Positions 7,696-15,209 of a stretch of DNA of 49,810 bases are shown here, piece by piece. The notes beneath the pieces are model-generated. The model made no database searches and was not told the DNA's origin. It saw nothing but the letters and a program-made list of their open reading frames with translations. Source of the stretch: Fusobacterium sp. (lineage in GTDB: Bacteria; Cyanobacteriota; Vampirovibrionia; Gastranaerophilales; Gastranaerophilaceae); the NCBI GenBank assembly GCA_023662905.1, contig JAMPIJ010000001.1:1-49810 (forward strand), given 5' to 3'. How positions within the stretch are numbered: the first letter of the stretch is position 1; every line of letters starts with the position of its first letter. Made by a program: the position numbers and the translations under genes.

Positions 7696-9045
7696 ATGAA
7701 AAATACTACGGACAATAATAAAATATACAAAGTCGATTATAGCAGAACATTCTTAAACGAAGAAATTTACCAGAGATACAGTCAGGACGACCAATCCCCG
7801 ACCCTTAGACGTATCATCGTTATTTCTAGTTTAATTTTTATTATTATACTGTTAGGTTTTTCAATTTTCTTTGACGCTGACGAATTATTCACCAAACTTT
7901 TCGGTGCAGAATCACAGATTAAAAACTCAATGAGCCGCGTTTTTTCTAACGAAGAAAAAGAACACGCAAACTTCCCTACACCTTTTGGGATGAAACGCCA
8001 TAACCTTTTGATTTTAGGTGTCGACGACAACCCTGATTCAAAAGATATGTGGCACGGAACAAGAACCGACACGATTATCCTTGCAAACATAGACCCGAAA
8101 ACAAAATCTGTCAACGCGATTTCAATTCCGCGCGACAGTAAAGTTTTCCTCGCCGGCAACAAGGGGATTAACAAAATCAACTCAGCACACGCCATCGGCG
8201 GAATCGAGATGACTAAAAGCACTATCGAAAAAACTTTAGGCGTTAAAATCCACCGGTTCGTAATGGTTCACGACGGAATTGTCAAAGAACTGGTTGACGC
8301 AATCGGCGGCGTTGATATCTATATCGAAAAACCAATGCATTACCGTGACAGAACCGCAAACTTAAACATTAATTTCAACAAAGGTTCTCAAAAACTCGAC
8401 GGCCAAAAAGCTATTGAATACCTGCGTTTCCGCCACGACCAACTCGGCGACATCGGCAGAACCCAACGTCAGCAATGGTTCATCAGAGCAATCGTGAAAA
8501 AACTTCAAGACCCGCAAACTTTGCCGAAGATTCCGGAACTTATTTCAACAGCAAGAAAATATATTAAAACAGACATCAACGTCAATGAAATGGCGCAATA
8601 CGTAGAACTTTTACGCCACATAGACCTATCAAAAACAGAAATCGCAACGCTTCCGGGGCAGCCAAACCAGAGCGGATATATCAGCTACTGGATTCTTGAC
8701 CCTGAAAAAACACAGGAAGTCGTCGACCGTTTAATTTACAGAGATAGAAACAAAAACGCTACCGATAAACCAATCGTCGCAAACGTTATGTACGCAAAAA
8801 GCTACAAACCTAAAGCCAATGCATTAATCGCTGAACTTAAAAAAGAAGGTATAGACGTAAAATGTATTGATGTTGTAAACCGTTCTCACGCACAATTCAT
8901 CGCGCATTCAAACAGAATTTCCAACGATTATTTCAACCGCTTAAACGAAAAAGTTGAAAATATCGACAAAATTCAGTTTGTTTACGACCCGATTAATCTT
9001 TACTGCGCGGGAACAGATTTCACAGTTATTGTAGCAGAAGAATAA
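7696..9045 (+). CDS. LytR-CpsA-Psr (LCP) family wall-polymer transferase
   Basis: This 449-residue protein has a cytoplasmic N-terminus, one membrane helix at about residues 40-59 and a large extracytoplasmic LCP domain. LCP hallmarks are visible: ILGVDDN, RTDTIILANIDP, SIPRDSKVF, INSAHAIGG and the RFRHDQLGDIGRTQRQQ block with its conserved arginines. A C-terminal domain of about 100 residues (KPIVANVMYAKSYKPKANALIAELKKEG) fits the LytR_C fold. Family function: transfer of undecaprenyl-linked glycopolymers to the cell wall. It lies 12 bases upstream of the nitroreductase gene. Confidence 0.92.
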   Translation: MKNTTDNNKIYKVDYSRTFLNEEIYQRYSQDDQSPTLRRIIVISSLIFIIILLGFSIFFDADELFTKLFGAESQIKNSMSRVFSNEEKEHANFPTPFGMKRHNLLILGVDDNPDSKDMWHGTRTDTIILANIDPKTKSVNAISIPRDSKVFLAGNKGINKINSAHAIGGIEMTKSTIEKTLGVKIHRFVMVHDGIVKELVDAIGGVDIYIEKPMHYRDRTANLNINFNKGSQKLDGQKAIEYLRFRHDQLGDIGRTQRQQWFIRAIVKKLQDPQTLPKIPELISTARKYIKTDINVNEMAQYVELLRHIDLSKTEIATLPGQPNQSGYISYWILDPEKTQEVVDRLIYRDRNKNATDKPIVANVMYAKSYKPKANALIAELKKEGIDVKCIDVVNRSHAQFIAHSNRISNDYFNRLNEKVENIDKIQFVYDPINLYCAGTDFTVIVAEE

Positions 9046-9056
9046 GGAGTTAAGAC

Positions 9057-9695
9057 ATGTTATTAGAAGAGATTTCATCACGAAAAAGTGTTAGAAGTTA
9101 CAGCGAACAACCCATTTCTGACGAAACGCTAAACGAAATTCTGGAAGCCGGCCGACTTGCACCGTCATGGGTGAACGTTCAACCGTGGAAATTCATCGTA
9201 ATCAAAGACGAAAAAACTAAAGAATTACTTTTTAAAGCCTCAGGCGATCAAAAACAAGTTTTAGGCGCAAACGTCATTATTGCCTGCGTTGCTGATATGG
9301 AAGCATGGGACAAAAAGAACTTCGGCGCAGTGCTTGAAAAATCAGGCCGCAACCAGATGGTTCAAGATTTCATTCTAAACTCGCCTATGCTTAACCCCTC
9401 ACTACTGGGCGATATCGAACGCTTAACACGTACAATCGAACAATTAACTTACGCGGTTGCTTATATGTCGCTTCAAGCCGAAAAATCAGGTGTCGGCTGC
9501 TGTATCATCGGCGCGCTTGCTAACGAAATGACCAAAGGCGACGCAAACATTATCAAAGAACTCAAAGAACGCCTTAACCTCAGCGACAGACAGGTTCTTT
9601 TAACACTACTGACACTGGGCTATGACAAAAATCCTAAAGAAACTAAAAAAATCAGAAAAGAAGCAGAAGAAGTAATTTTCTTTGAAAAACTATAA
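9057..9695 (+). CDS. Nitroreductase-family FMN oxidoreductase
   Basis: This 212-residue nitroreductase-fold protein has the FMN-binding N-terminus EISSRKSVRSYSEQPISDE and the helix signature EAGRLAPSWVNVQPWKFIVI. Members use NAD(P)H and FMN to reduce nitroaromatics, quinones or unknown substrates. A strong AAGGAG lies eight bases upstream. Its last six bases overlap the end of the convergent TspO-like gene. The substrate is unknown. Confidence 0.9.
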   Translation: MLLEEISSRKSVRSYSEQPISDETLNEILEAGRLAPSWVNVQPWKFIVIKDEKTKELLFKASGDQKQVLGANVIIACVADMEAWDKKNFGAVLEKSGRNQMVQDFILNSPMLNPSLLGDIERLTRTIEQLTYAVAYMSLQAEKSGVGCCIIGALANEMTKGDANIIKELKERLNLSDRQVLLTLLTLGYDKNPKETKKIRKEAEEVIFFEKL

Positions 9696-10112
9696 TCTCG
9701 GATTTTCTTTGACGACATAGTAGTTCAAATACGTGGCAAGGATTAGCCACAGGCAATATGGAACCTGCAATAATCCTGCCCAAAATGATTGTTTGAAAAA
9801 GACAACAGTCATATAAATAACGATTATCATCAGCGCTATACAAATGTATAGCGCATTTTTAAACTGTTTATAAACAAAAAATACGCAACTCCAGTTGAAA
9901 TTCAAAATCAGTTGAACAACAAAGAGAAAAAGCGCAAGAATTTTGTTGAAAGAGTTTGGCGAGAGCAAAAGCAGAAGAAAAGACACTGCCATCAGCGCAT
10001 ACAGAATTCTCCACGCACCTCTGAACACAGCTTTTGGCGGTGTAATCGGCGATTTATTTAATTTGTCATAAAATTCATCAGGAAACATACATACAATATA
10101 CGCTCCGCACAA
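9690..10112 (-). CDS. TspO/MBR-family membrane protein with unclear start
   Basis: This 140-residue protein keeps TspO family landmarks: the PPKAVFRGAWRILYALMAVS loop and helix 2, FNWSCVFF, and PYCLWLILATYLNYYVV near the end. TspO proteins bind porphyrins or other tetrapyrroles. Helix 1 is incomplete from the only usual initiator, a TTG at 10112 (MCGAYIV). The reading frame stays open upstream through FFLILSGNVIFL, which looks like the rest of helix 1, but without ATG, GTG or TTG, and it then runs into the terminator of the phosphorylase gene. Either a rare start codon is used or the 5' end has been lost. Confidence 0.7.
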   Translation of the reverse strand: MCGAYIVCMFPDEFYDKLNKSPITPPKAVFRGAWRILYALMAVSFLLLLLSPNSFNKILALFLFVVQLILNFNWSCVFFVYKQFKNALYICIALMIIVIYMTVVFFKQSFWAGLLQVPYCLWLILATYLNYYVVKENPRL

Positions 10113-10137
10113 AAAAATAACATTGCCGGAAAGGATT

Positions 10138-10168
10138 AAAAAAAGGCGCGCCTGCGGCGCGCCTTTTT
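10138..10168 (-). terminator. Terminator of the GT35 gene
   Basis: AAAAAGGCGCGCC, GCA and GGCGCGCC followed by TTTTTTT on the minus strand make a strong rho-independent terminator right behind the stop of the phosphorylase homologue. Confidence 0.9.
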
Positions 10169-10170
10169 AC

Positions 10171-11862
10171 TTATTTAATGTTTGAGAATGTCCAAGCATC
10201 GAATGTCGGTGCTTCGGTGATTTTCATCTCTTTTTTCTTTTCGCTGCAAACATCATCGTGAGCGATTGGCTTATACAATCTGTTGTAGTATTCAACAACC
10301 ATACGGTCTGAGTTGAAGTATGCTTCAGATGTTCTGATAGCCTGTCTCATTAATCTTGCCCATTCTTCTTTGTTTTCGTAGTAAGTAGGTAAGATTCTAT
10401 TTTCGATGATATCCATTACGCACTTATGGTCTTTCCAGTGACGTTCTTCCCAAGGCATTTCGTCGTCAAGTCCTTCGTACTCAACAGTGTAGCCGTTGAT
10501 TCCGTCGAATGTACCTTCAACAGTCCATCCGTCAAAGATTGACAAGTGCAATGCACCGTTCATGTTCGCAGACATACCTGAAGTACCAGAAGCTTCGAAC
10601 GGTCTTAATGGTGTATTCAACCAGATATCAGAACCGCGTTTGAGCATTCCTGAAAGTTCAAGTTCGTAGCCAGGTAATACAACAACGTTTTTCAATGAGT
10701 GTGAACGGTTCAACAATTTATTGAACATTTCTTTACCCATAACGTCATCCGGGTGGAATTTACCTGCAAAGATGATTTGAATTTTGTTAGCGTCTAACAA
10801 TTTAGTAATTCTTTCGTTATCCATCAAGATTAACCAAGCACGTTTGTAATCAGCAAATCTTCTTGCCCAAGTAATAGTTAATACATCAGGATCGAATCTC
10901 TTACCTGCAACGTTAGCAACGTATTGGAAGAGTTCAGATTTCATTTCGCGTTTAACTTCTAACAATTTAGCAGGATCGTTAGCCACAGCGCTGACTCTCT
11001 TATCTTGCCAGTAGTGGAGGTTTACCGCGTTAGTGATAGCACGGATAGGGCATCTTCCTTCAACCCATTCCCACATTTTGTTAGAAACAAGACCGTGTAA
11101 TTGAGAAACCGCGTTAGCAAGTCTTGACATTCTAAGAGCAGCAACTGTAAGAGAGAAGTTTTCGCCGCCCAATTGAACAGCAGTTTCTCTAGAGTTACCG
11201 GCGAAGAATCCGCCTTGCAACAATGTGTCAACCCAGTGAACTTCATTACCAGCAGCAACAGGAGTGTGAGTTGTGAATACAGTCATTCTCTTAACAGCAT
11301 TCAAGTCACCGTTGTATTGACGTAACAATTCAAATGCTGCAGGAAGTGCGTGACCTTCGTTCAAGTGAACAACCTGGAAGTCATATCCAACAGCTTGAAG
11401 AATTCTAATACCAGCGATACCAAGAACAGTTTCTTGCGCGATTCTGATTTTTTCATTACCGTCATAAAGTTTGTGAGAAATGCTTCTAGCCCAGTCGCTG
11501 TTACCGTCGATATCAGTAGTCAACAAGTAAACAGGGCAAGTTCCGAACAATTCCGGAGCAACTTTAAACGCTTTAACTTTAACTTTTTCACCGAATACAT
11601 CAACAGTAGTGCTTACGCCAGTATCAGTCAAATAATCATAGTATTTTCTGATATAAGCAACTTCAACCTGACCGTCGCTTCCGATACGTTGATCATAATA
11701 ACCGTATGACCACAACATAGTAACGCCGACCATCGGCATTTGCAAATAACCTGCAGATAACATATGAGAACCTGCTAAGAAACCTAAACCACCGGAATAA
11801 GTTTTCAAAGACTGGTCAATTGCTATCTCCATTGAAAAATAAGCTACATTAGGTAATGACAT
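10171..11862 (-). CDS. GT35 alpha-glucan phosphorylase homologue lacking the PLP lysine
   Basis: This 563-residue protein of the short alpha-glucan phosphorylase type (TIGR02094-like) has the N-terminal YFSMEIAIDQSLKTYSGGLG, the HLNEGHALP motif and TITWARRFADYKRAWLIL. In this family the cofactor pyridoxal phosphate is held by the Lys of a GTSGMKA motif. Here the motif reads EASGTSGMSANMNG, so Ser431 (codon 10570..10572) stands where Lys is expected. The rest of the motif is intact. The protein may be inactive, use another mechanism or belong to a distinct subgroup. Context: a GH57 branching enzyme lies 20 kb away, so glycogen or starch metabolism is likely. The gene has its own promoter and terminator. 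Confidence 0.85.
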   Translation of the reverse strand: MSLPNVAYFSMEIAIDQSLKTYSGGLGFLAGSHMLSAGYLQMPMVGVTMLWSYGYYDQRIGSDGQVEVAYIRKYYDYLTDTGVSTTVDVFGEKVKVKAFKVAPELFGTCPVYLLTTDIDGNSDWARSISHKLYDGNEKIRIAQETVLGIAGIRILQAVGYDFQVVHLNEGHALPAAFELLRQYNGDLNAVKRMTVFTTHTPVAAGNEVHWVDTLLQGGFFAGNSRETAVQLGGENFSLTVAALRMSRLANAVSQLHGLVSNKMWEWVEGRCPIRAITNAVNLHYWQDKRVSAVANDPAKLLEVKREMKSELFQYVANVAGKRFDPDVLTITWARRFADYKRAWLILMDNERITKLLDANKIQIIFAGKFHPDDVMGKEMFNKLLNRSHSLKNVVVLPGYELELSGMLKRGSDIWLNTPLRPFEASGTSGMSANMNGALHLSIFDGWTVEGTFDGINGYTVEYEGLDDEMPWEERHWKDHKCVMDIIENRILPTYYENKEEWARLMRQAIRTSEAYFNSDRMVVEYYNRLYKPIAHDDVCSEKKKEMKITEAPTFDAWTFSNIK

Positions 11863-11937
11863 ATTAAACCCTTCCTCTTATAAAAAGTAACAAACTATTT
11901 TACGTTAAGCACAATGAAAAAACATTAGCCTTTCGTA

Positions 11938-11964
11938 ATAATACCACAAAAATGCTTCTGTCAA
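11938..11964 (-). promoter_or_regulatory. Promoter of the GT35 gene
   Basis: Minus strand TTGACA (11959..11964), a 15-base spacer and TATTAT with a TG one base before it (extended -10). The start codon is about 75 bases downstream and has AGGAAGGG before it. Confidence 0.5.
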
Positions 11965-12081
11965 ACACTAACATTCTAACACTGAAAAATTTTGTCGTCA
12001 AAACTTTGTGCCACAAGGAGTTAAGGTGCTTTAAGTTTCTTAATAATTTAATTACAAAGAATTAGTTATGTAGAGTTAATA

Positions 12082-12110
12082 TTGACAGAGATTGAAAAAA
12101 CATTTAAAAT
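12082..12110 (+). promoter_or_regulatory. PL-B promoter
   Basis: TTGACA, 17 bases and TAAAAT form a strong sigma-70 type promoter 32 bases upstream of the PL-B start codon. AAAGGA (12131..12136) provides the ribosome binding site. Its sequence differs from the promoter shared by the minus-strand copies. Confidence 0.75.
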
Positions 12111-12142
12111 AATATTGACGAAACAAACAGAAAGGATACATT

Positions 12143-13251
12143 ATGAAAAACTTACAACCTGAAAAGCCTTGTCGTACGGACCTGTTCAGTCGGGGGGGGG
12201 GTCGACTGAGTCGACAGCCATACATTGGCTTACGGGCTCACGGACAACGAACCGTGTATTTTTAAGTGAGCCGCAGTACCAGCGGTGCGGGTTCACAATG
12301 GCAGAAATTTTACTCTCTTTAACAATCATCGGCGTAGTTGCTGCAATCACTTTACCAAGTTTAACGGGCAACATTAACGAGCGAACTTGGAACACGCAAC
12401 GCAAAGCGCTTTATGCAAGATTTTCGCAAGCTATTTCTTTAATGCCTGCGCTCAATGGATACGGAACTTTAACGGAAGCAACCGATTCAGCCTCCGCAGT
12501 CGACAACGCAGCGGAAACTTTTATTACTGCAGGACTATCTAAAGTCCTTAAAATTAACAACATCTGCGACAATACACATCTTGCGGACTGTGGTATCGTT
12601 TCATCATTTAACGATATGGGCGGGTCACAAGTCACGACCCCAACGACATTACACCGTTTGAGCGATCATTTCAGAAGAATAGTTGTTGGGTCAGTATCAT
12701 ATTCAACAGTGAATACAAACGCTGCTGCTTTTGAAACTCAAAACGGAGAAAGTATAATTGCATATTACAATCGTTCTTGCACTGCCGAGTATCTAAGTAA
12801 CGGATCCATCACTGTATCTGGTAACACCACCGGTTTTCCACATAAAACAATGTGCGTAAATTTTATTTATGACTTAAACGGGAACAAAGGCCCAAATACT
12901 GTCGGTAAAGATATTGGGTTTATAACTGTATTCAATGCTACAGACTCAATTATAGTAGCCCCATTACCTACATCAGCGAATAATGCAAAATTCGAAAATA
13001 ATGAGCAAATAAGTTGGTATAATGCTTCAAAGGCTTGCACACAACAAGGTTCGGAGAGCCGACTCCCTAATATAGATGAAGCCTCAGCGATGTTAATTAA
13101 CAAATCATTAATAAACTTTCCTAATCAAAGCTTATGGACAAGTACTCCTTTAGCAACGAACCCGACACAAGCTTGGCAAGTAAATTATGTCGGGTGGCGC
13201 TTAACAGAATATAAAGTTAACTCCCGCAACGTCAGATGTATAAAAAGATAA
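12143..13251 (+). CDS. PL-B: phase-variable pilin-like protein (phase OFF, 10 G)
   Basis: This is the only PL cassette on the plus strand. The start ATG at 12143 with AAAGGA upstream opens MKNLQPEKPCRTDLFSR, followed by G10. In this state the frame stops at a TAA at 12260..12262. With 8 or 11 G it would read on through STESTAIHWLTG to a long leader and CG/FTMAEILLSLTIIGVVAAI, then the conserved LTGNINE block and a divergent body with six cysteines, DLNGNKGPNTVGKDIGF and SRLPN ... LWTSTP ... VRCIKR. A TTG at 12169 lies in the pilin frame upstream of the tract but has no ribosome binding site. gatA follows 76 bases later. Confidence 0.85.
12192..12201 (+). repeat. Poly-G tract of PL-B, 10 bases
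   Basis: Ten consecutive G sit after a C in the leader of PL-B. The geometry needs 8 or 11 G for the pilin frame, so length 10 is OFF and one base short. Confidence 0.95.
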
Positions 13252-13271
13252 AATCTAATCCAACCTTGACC

Positions 13272-13313
13272 GAAATCTTTTTTATTATAATATTAAGTAT
13301 AGAAAAAGATTTC
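13272..13313 (+). promoter_or_regulatory. Inverted repeat around a TATAAT box upstream of gatA
   Basis: GAAATCTTTTT (13272..13282) and AAAAAGATTTC (13303..13313) are perfect 11-bp arms with a 20-base spacer that contains TATAAT (13286..13291). The right arm ends just before the gatA ribosome binding site AAGGAG. It could be an operator, or a terminator for PL-B read-through. Confidence 0.45.
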
Positions 13314-13327
13314 TAAGGAGAATTTTA

Positions 13328-14791
13328 ATGAACGAGCTTTTAAAAAAATCGGCTACTGAACAAAGTAAAGCCATTAAAAATAAAGAGATTTCTGCTGTTG
13401 AATTAACAAATGCGGCGCTAGACAGAATTAACGCACTCGATGAAAAATTAGGCTGCTTTAACTCTCTTACCGCAGATACAGCACTTGAAACAGCTAAAAA
13501 AGTTGACGAAAAAGTCGCAAACGGCGAAGAATTACCACTTTTGGCAGGTGTTCCGCTCGCGCTTAAAGATAATATGAACCTCGTGGGTTCTAGAACAACA
13601 GCTTCAAGTAAAATTCTTGAAAACTTTGTTTCACCTTTCAACGCAACTATCACACAAAAATTACTAGATAACTGCGTGCCGATTTTGGGTAAAGCAAATC
13701 TCGACGAATTTGCAATGGGAAGTTCTAACGAAAACTCTGCGTTCAAAAAGGTTCACAACCCTTGGAATTTAAACAAAGTTCCAGGTGGATCTTCTGGCGG
13801 TTCTGCGGCAAGCGTTGCAGCGTGCGAAGTTACTCTTTCACTCGGTTCAGACACTGGCGGATCTATCAGACTTCCGGCTTCATTCTGCGGTATCGTGGGT
13901 ATGAAACCTACTTACGGAAGAGTTTCAAGATACGGTTTGATTGCATTTGCATCATCTTTAGACCAAATCGGTCCGTTTGCAAGAAACGTTGAAGACGCGG
14001 CAAACTTACTAGAAGTTATCTCAGGCTACGATCCTAAAGATTCAACATCATTAAATATTCCTGTTGAACACTATGCCGCATCTTTGAACAACGATATCAA
14101 GGGCAAAAAAGTCGGCGTTATCAAAGAATTAATGTCAGAAGGCTTGACCGAAGATGTTTCAAAAGCTCTTCAAAAAGCAATTGACGACTATAAAGCTATG
14201 GGCTGCGAAATCGTTGAAATTTCACTTCCAAGCTTAAAATACTCAATCGGAATCTACTACATTCTTGCAACCGCAGAATGCAGTTCAAACCTTGCGCGTT
14301 TCGACGGAGTAAAATACGGCTACAGAACACCTGACGCTAAAAACTTGATGGAAATGTACACAAAAACAAGAGCGGAAGGTTTCGGCCCTGAAGTTAAACG
14401 CCGTATAATGCTTGGAACTTACGCACTAAGTTCAGGCTACTACGACGCATACTACAAAAAAGCGCAACAAATGAGAGCGCTTGTAACCCAAGAATTTGCA
14501 AAAGCTTTCGAACAAGTTGACGTATTAATTTCACCAACCTGCCCTAACACAGCATTCGATATGGGTGCAAAAGCAAGCGATCCGTTGGCAATGTATCTAA
14601 CTGACATCGCAACAATTTCTGCGAACCTTGCCGGAATCCCTGGGTTAAGCGTTCCAGCAGGCTTTGACCGCGACGGAATGCCAATCGGTTTACAAATCCT
14701 TGCCCCTCAAATGCAAGACGCAAAATTACTCAACTTTGCGTATAAGTTTGAGCAGGCAAATGATTACCATACAAAATTAGCTAATATATAA
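13328..14791 (+). CDS. gatA: Asp-tRNA(Asn)/Glu-tRNA(Gln) amidotransferase subunit A
   Basis: This 487-residue amidase-signature enzyme has the catalytic Lys in PLALKDN, the Gly/Ser-rich loop PGGSSGGSAA and the cis-Ser/Ser pair in SDTGGSIRLPASFCG. It releases ammonia from glutamine and passes it to GatB, which amidates Glu-tRNA(Gln) or Asp-tRNA(Asn). AAGGAG precedes the ATG. gatB and gatC are not in the window. Its stop shares one base with the start of the ThiE-like gene downstream. Confidence 0.97.
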   Translation: MNELLKKSATEQSKAIKNKEISAVELTNAALDRINALDEKLGCFNSLTADTALETAKKVDEKVANGEELPLLAGVPLALKDNMNLVGSRTTASSKILENFVSPFNATITQKLLDNCVPILGKANLDEFAMGSSNENSAFKKVHNPWNLNKVPGGSSGGSAASVAACEVTLSLGSDTGGSIRLPASFCGIVGMKPTYGRVSRYGLIAFASSLDQIGPFARNVEDAANLLEVISGYDPKDSTSLNIPVEHYAASLNNDIKGKKVGVIKELMSEGLTEDVSKALQKAIDDYKAMGCEIVEISLPSLKYSIGIYYILATAECSSNLARFDGVKYGYRTPDAKNLMEMYTKTRAEGFGPEVKRRIMLGTYALSSGYYDAYYKKAQQMRALVTQEFAKAFEQVDVLISPTCPNTAFDMGAKASDPLAMYLTDIATISANLAGIPGLSVPAGFDRDGMPIGLQILAPQMQDAKLLNFAYKFEQANDYHTKLANI

Positions 14792-15153
14792 TGGATGAAA
14801 AACTAAAACAACACATAATAGATTATAAAATTCGCAACAGACAACATCGCTTTGTTGCGAATTTTAATCTTTCAACCTCGCCGGATGAATTTTTAGACAG
14901 CCTAGCAAAAGAATTGGCCAACGGCGCGGACTTGATTATTTTCAAAACCACTGCGTCAACAGGGATTTCGCTAGAAATCGCGAAAAAGGCAAAACTTCTG
15001 GCAGGAGAATTCGACGCAACATTTTTGATTTACGACCGTGCCGACATCGCGTTCCTCATCGAACCCGACGGAATTCTACTGGATGAAAACAGCATTTCCG
15101 AAATAGATGCAAAAAAAATCCTTGGTCACGAAATTTTAATTATTAAAAATTAG
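14791..15153 (+). CDS. ThiE-like half-barrel protein, 120 residues
   Basis: The protein resembles the first half of thiamine-phosphate synthase (ThiE, TIM barrel, about 210 residues). It has an early barrel strand (DLIIFKTTASTG), the strand-helix FLIYDRADIAFLI that corresponds to the family's LINDRVDVAL, and DGILLDENSISEIDAKKILGHEILI that corresponds to DGVHLGQ-D. It ends there, before the phosphate-binding second half. The start overlaps the gatA stop (TAATG), so the two genes are coupled. A true ThiE function is unlikely without the second half. It may be a remnant or a repurposed half-barrel. Confidence 0.6.
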   Translation: MDEKLKQHIIDYKIRNRQHRFVANFNLSTSPDEFLDSLAKELANGADLIIFKTTASTGISLEIAKKAKLLAGEFDATFLIYDRADIAFLIEPDGILLDENSISEIDAKKILGHEILIIKN

Positions 15154-15161
15154 CAATTTCA

Positions 15162-15209
15162 ATTTCCCAAAATACTTTATATATGTATAACACGGGAATT
15201 TTGGGAAAT
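15162..15209 (+). promoter_or_regulatory. 12-bp inverted repeat overlapping the start codon of the calpain-like gene
   Basis: ATTTCCCAAAAT (15162..15173) and ATTTTGGGAAAT (15198..15209) are perfect arms. The spacer holds a TATAAC -10-like box (15186..15191). The right arm covers the ribosome binding region and the first two bases of the ATG. Read-through RNA from gatA would pair the arms and hide the start, whereas RNA from the internal promoter would lack the left arm. Confidence 0.5.

Noticed and set aside
12143-13251. Calling PL-A, PL-B and PL-C pseudogenes
   Set aside because: The only defect is the tract length, one base from a readable frame. Bodies are open and keep all conserved residues, so phase-OFF is a better description.
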